Of a stretch of DNA of 42,500 bases, positions 38,906 to 42,500 are shown one piece after another. The translations under genes and the position numbers were made by a program. Each line of letters starts with the position of its first letter. The first letter of the stretch is position 1. The DNA is taken from positions 7,410,001-7,452,500 of the forward strand of contig WPIO01000006.1 in NCBI GenBank assembly GCA_009760855.2, given 5' to 3'. The notes under the pieces are model-generated. The model was not told the origin of the DNA. It saw only the letters and a program-made list of their open reading frames with translations, and did not search any database. The stretch is from Cristatella mucedo. Its lineage: Eukaryota > Bryozoa > Phylactolaemata > Cristatellidae.

Positions 38906-41900
38906 ACCCAGCTGCAGGCATAGCATACCAACATACACCACACACTCGTATACTAGTTGGGCTATTATTCTATATAAAAAACGGAAAACTGAAAACGCAA
39001 AATACTTGTTACTAGAAAAATGCCTTATCTCTTGCTAGTGCTGGTGGCAAGCTTCAACAGCAGCATTATGGATTCCAGCCAAAGTATATAGAATGCTCTG
39101 AAAACGAGCAGATGTGCATTTTGCTCAGCGACGATGACCATTGACGCATGCTTCCTACCAGACTGTAGCAACAGCAGGATGAATGGGAGAAGTTCCCGAA
39201 GCCTTCCCGTCCTTCGATCCCGTCCTTCGATCCCGTCCTTCGATCCCGTCCTTCGATCCCGTCCTTCGATCCCGAAGCCTTCGATCCCGTCCTTCGATCG
39301 GCTGCAGGTACACCATCCTATGAACAGAGATTGGCACAGGAATCGGCACAGTAGACGTCATTGATCGCTGCAGATCGCCTAGTCCTCCGGCTAGTGTATC
39401 ACCAATGGGTGTGTCAAAGATGTCAAAGGAGCCAGTGCTCACTTCTGACCAGCACCAGCACAGGCGGTGCACAGCTGACCAGACTTGCTGTACAAATCAA
39501 TCTTAGCCCTTCAACAAGACATGCAGGAAGACTGAGCGTTAATACAACAAACGTGCACGTGGCCTGTCATTTTGAAACCAGCCTAATTTTAAATTTTAAG
39601 CCATGCCGGTTCACGCCTTTGAAAGCCAGAAGCATTCATTATGACGATGAGCCACCTGTTAAAGATGCCTTCAGCCAGGCAGACTTCGATGAATCAGCCA
39701 ACCGAGGTAAGTTCACCAAAGGAATTTTGTCAGACTATCAAGCAGAATGGCTGAGTCGGTTTACATAGAGTAGGGGCTAGCTGATTGAGCTGCCTCATTT
39801 ATCTAGCAGTACAGGAGCCTTAACGGCTATTGCCATCACTTGCGGTGAGCTATTAAGGACTGCCTGCTGCAGGACTAGAACCCAAAAGCAAAATTGGCAA
39901 GTTCGAGCACCTTGCCTCTGGGCCAAGACCTAGTGCTACAATTGCGGCTGACGTTTGGATGCTCGCAGGTTGGCAGCTACCACGACCTTTGCACCAGATG
40001 AGCACCGAACAGGATTTTGGGGAAATTTTGCGTACGCACAAATCTTAAGTTCAGCCAGACCGTAGCCGCGCCCTGCTGTCACCAGTATGCCCTCCTTCGA
40101 AACTTAAGACGGCTGGTTCCCGAAAGCTCCACCGACCCGAATGCCATCTCGAGTCATCGGCTGTGCCGTGGCAGGTCCGGCGACGTCCGGCAGCAGCCCT
40201 TCACTTGCTTGCAGGCCGTGCTGCTACTGCTGCTGCTTCGGCTTCGGCTGCTGCGGCTGCTGATGCTTTGCTTGCTTGTCTGAGGATTGAAAGTGCGAGC
40301 TGAGCAAGCCGCTTGGTCACCGGATTCCCGAGGCGTGCAATGAATGCACACAATCGCTTCCGATGGGCATCGCCTTGGCTGCTTCCGCCAATGGGCAAGT
40401 GCACTCTCCGGGGCAGCTGCAAGTTATGATAGCCGCAACGAACTTCGCATTCGACCGTAGCCCTAGCCCCGCCGACCGTGACCGTGGCTACACAGACGAC
40501 GGAACAGCCTGAGCAGGACGACCTCACCTGTTCCTACGAACCGCAGCCCTGCTGCTACAGATGCATCCGGAATGGCATCGGTGATGCCGAGCTGCTCTGG
40601 TGATGCTGTTTCGGCACCTCTGCTGTTAACGTCGCCAGCCGGCGACGACGCCAATGTTCCTTGAGGCAGCATGCTCAGCTCCTGACTACCGCAATGGAGA
40701 GAGAACAGCAGAGTGGGAGCGATGGTCGTTGGACGCCGACCGTCAAATGGAGACCGAAGACCTTGAACCCCTCGACGATGTTATCCCATCAATGCTCACG
40801 GTTCGGTGGAAGTTTACAATGAAATTTGGGCTTCACCCACCTCACCACCAGGCGACGCTGCTGCTGGTGCTGCCAGCCTCGAGGTGCTAAATTCGAGCGG
40901 CTAGCCGCCGGTCAGCTGCCGCACGGCAAGCGAACGGCGAAGCTTAGCGGCATGTATTTTCAGCCAAGCAAGAGCGTTTCGTCATGCAACAGCCTACCCC
41001 ACCCTGCCGGTCCAGCCAGCCGGTCAGCCTTCCAGTCTCGCTAAGTCACAGGCCGGAGGGTGCCCCAGCCGATCGCCACTGTTGCTGCAGCTAACTGAGA
41101 GCTTACAAAACTGGCAGCCGATGATCGGGCTCCTCGAAAACTAGGCCAGCACCGCAGGAGCACATCACCGGAGGGGTCAGTGCTCTCGTCTCTCATTAGC
41201 AGTGTCGATGAGAATTAAAAGTATGCCGTGGCGATTAAGATGGCTACAGCTCTTCCTCGACGAAATGAAAAACAAGTTTATTTTCTAGTTTCCCTCGACG
41301 TCAGCAGCACTGTCGCCGTCACAGTCGCAGTCATTGTTGTCATCTGCATTTTCTGTTTACCCATGGGATGGGACACTGCCCATCCAGGGCGGACAGCCTG
41401 CATGACTGTTGCTCAGCAAACTTGTGCGAGCCACTTGGTTGAAAGACAATTTCCGTAAAAGTCTCCTCGATTTGCAACCTTATTGCAACTCCCCTTTTTG
41501 GGCCATGTGCAGGCCGATTTGGGGCCTGTCTCTAGATGAAAAGCGTCAAATGCAAATAATGCACCTGATTTTTTTCAGCTGGCTGAGTCGTGGCTGGATT
41601 AGTAGGAGCCATTTACTGATACCCATTAGTCGCAGGCAAATCTGAGCTGGCTTTATCTGCAAAACCCGTGTTCGAACCCGTGTAAAGACGCGTGTTAATA
41701 TGGAGGAGCAGAGTCGAAATTCATTTACATTGATTCTCCTCCATGTTAAATCTAACCAGGCACGCCTGTGCGTGCAGGGCTCGAGAGAAGGTTTCGTTGC
41801 CTGTGCTGATTGACAATCTCTGCTACTGTACGCTCTCAGCGGTTCGCTTCGCAAACCGCATTTATTGAATTGCAAGCACTGCAACCGCGAGGACCATTTC

Positions 41901-42194
41901 AACTATTTGTAGCAGCTGCCGCAACAAGCGAGTCATCTGGTTCCGCAGTAATCAACATCTCACGTGACGTGCAGCTCAATTTTCTTACGCGAACTTTGAT
42001 AATGACGAGCACGTCAGTTCCAGCCAGGGCTGCATACTTTCGTCGATGCTATTTTGCAAAGATTTGGAGCTTGAATAAATAAGGACACCACAGCCGCCAA
42101 GCTGGTCAGTGCTTTCATGACATTCAGACTAGAGATCTTCAACTAACTCATTATTTGTAGATCTTAGGCTGTGAAATAAGGCAGTATACGCACA
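38906..42194. other. Intergenic, no supported gene
   Basis: Apart from a 13-bp tandem array (39208-39300) and GCT-rich low-complexity near 40215-40265, I find no gene. A short signal-peptide-like frame at 39020 (MPYLLLVLVASFNSS) is too short to call. Confidence 0.4.
39208..39300. repeat. Tandem repeat, 13-bp unit
   Basis: Five exact or near-exact copies of CGTCCTTCGATCC in a row, a CGAAGCC-type variant, and one more copy. Confidence 0.95.
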
Positions 42195-42480
42195 TTTGGC
42201 GTATAACTCGGGAGCTAGGTTACCTGTCGTTACCTTCGCAAGTTCTTATATACACCTTTACTCATTACTATGCATTGGCTACCTATTAAGCAATGCATCG
42301 ACTTCAAGATTCGGCCACTCGCATTTAGAACCCATCATCTCCTAATTCGATCAAACTTTCTGAATTTGCTTCATATAAGGCCTCTCGTCATAGGCCACGT
42401 GCTTTTATGTTTCCGGTCGATTACTTGTGCACCGAACTAACTTAAAGGCTCTTTTGAGACTGTGCCTTCAGGTACTGTAC
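42195..42480 (+). repeat. Diverged LINE fragment, RT C-terminal region
   Basis: In shifting frames it reads NSGARLPVV, then TPLLITMHWLPIKQCIDFKI, aligning with NSAARLVCR and LHWLPVKQRIDFKV of LINE B. It is more diverged than the other copies and runs towards the window edge. Confidence 0.65.
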
Positions 42481-42500
42481 ATCAAAAACTTGAAACTCGT

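Noticed and set aside
38658-39015. Four overlapping frames with His/Thr/Tyr-rich translations
   Set aside because: All arise from the TG/ATG simple repeat and none has features of a gene.
39020-39090. Possible signal-peptide exon (MPYLLLVLVASFNSS)
   Set aside because: Only 23 codons, with no convincing donor or downstream exon seen.
1-42500. CRISPR arrays, rRNA or tRNA genes
   Set aside because: I saw no regularly spaced repeats with unique spacers, no rRNA signature and no convincing tRNA cloverleaf; a covariance search would be needed to exclude tRNAs fully.

Overview
The window is metazoan genomic DNA: spliced exons of a PAN/F5-8C (discoidin) type gene, CR1/L2-like LINE fragments, and AC, CT and TG microsatellites. 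Into it is inserted a 22 kb, AT-rich provirus of the Polinton/adintovirus kind. I cannot name the species.

Layout. Bases 1-6027 (+) hold the 3' part of a host gene in four phase-compatible exons with clean GT/AG borders; its introns carry LINE fragments. Bases 6028-8860 hold microsatellites and pieces of LINE family A. At 8861 LINE family B begins on the minus strand. It carries a small plus-strand LINE B 3' fragment, a GC-rich insert with a 100-bp tandem duplication, and the provirus (about 12118-34231). LINE B ends at 34970 and LINE A resumes at 34971. The layers nest: provirus in LINE B, LINE B in LINE A. LINE B is flanked by TGGAT and LINE A's reading frame resumes exactly across it. The provirus is flanked by GAACG and splits the LINE B endonuclease. 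Bases 36568-42500 are non-coding as far as I can see, with two more LINE fragments and simple repeats.

Provirus. An 81-bp inverted repeat lies at or near each end. One outer gene is a DDE (retrovirus-like) integrase and the other a protein-primed type family B DNA polymerase. Between them are a double-jelly-roll major capsid protein, two tandem penton-like proteins, an FtsK/HerA packaging ATPase, an adenain-like protease behind a zinc ribbon, a parvovirus-type phospholipase A2 protein, a YqaJ/lambda-exonuclease-like nuclease, a free-standing HNH-AP2 nuclease, a membrane protein, four phage-tail-fibre-like proteins and several small unknown proteins. Together these supply replication, integration, capsid building, maturation, packaging and probably attachment and membrane breach. 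Nearly every gene starts within a few bases of a motif close to TATATAGAAATG, on both strands, which suggests one shared transcription signal with almost leaderless messages.

State. The provirus is broken: most large genes carry in-frame stops or frameshifts and three starts read ATT where the motif predicts ATG. ATPase, PLA2, HNH, one fibre on each strand and several small genes keep open frames. I read it as an ageing endogenous copy; raw-read errors could add to the indels.
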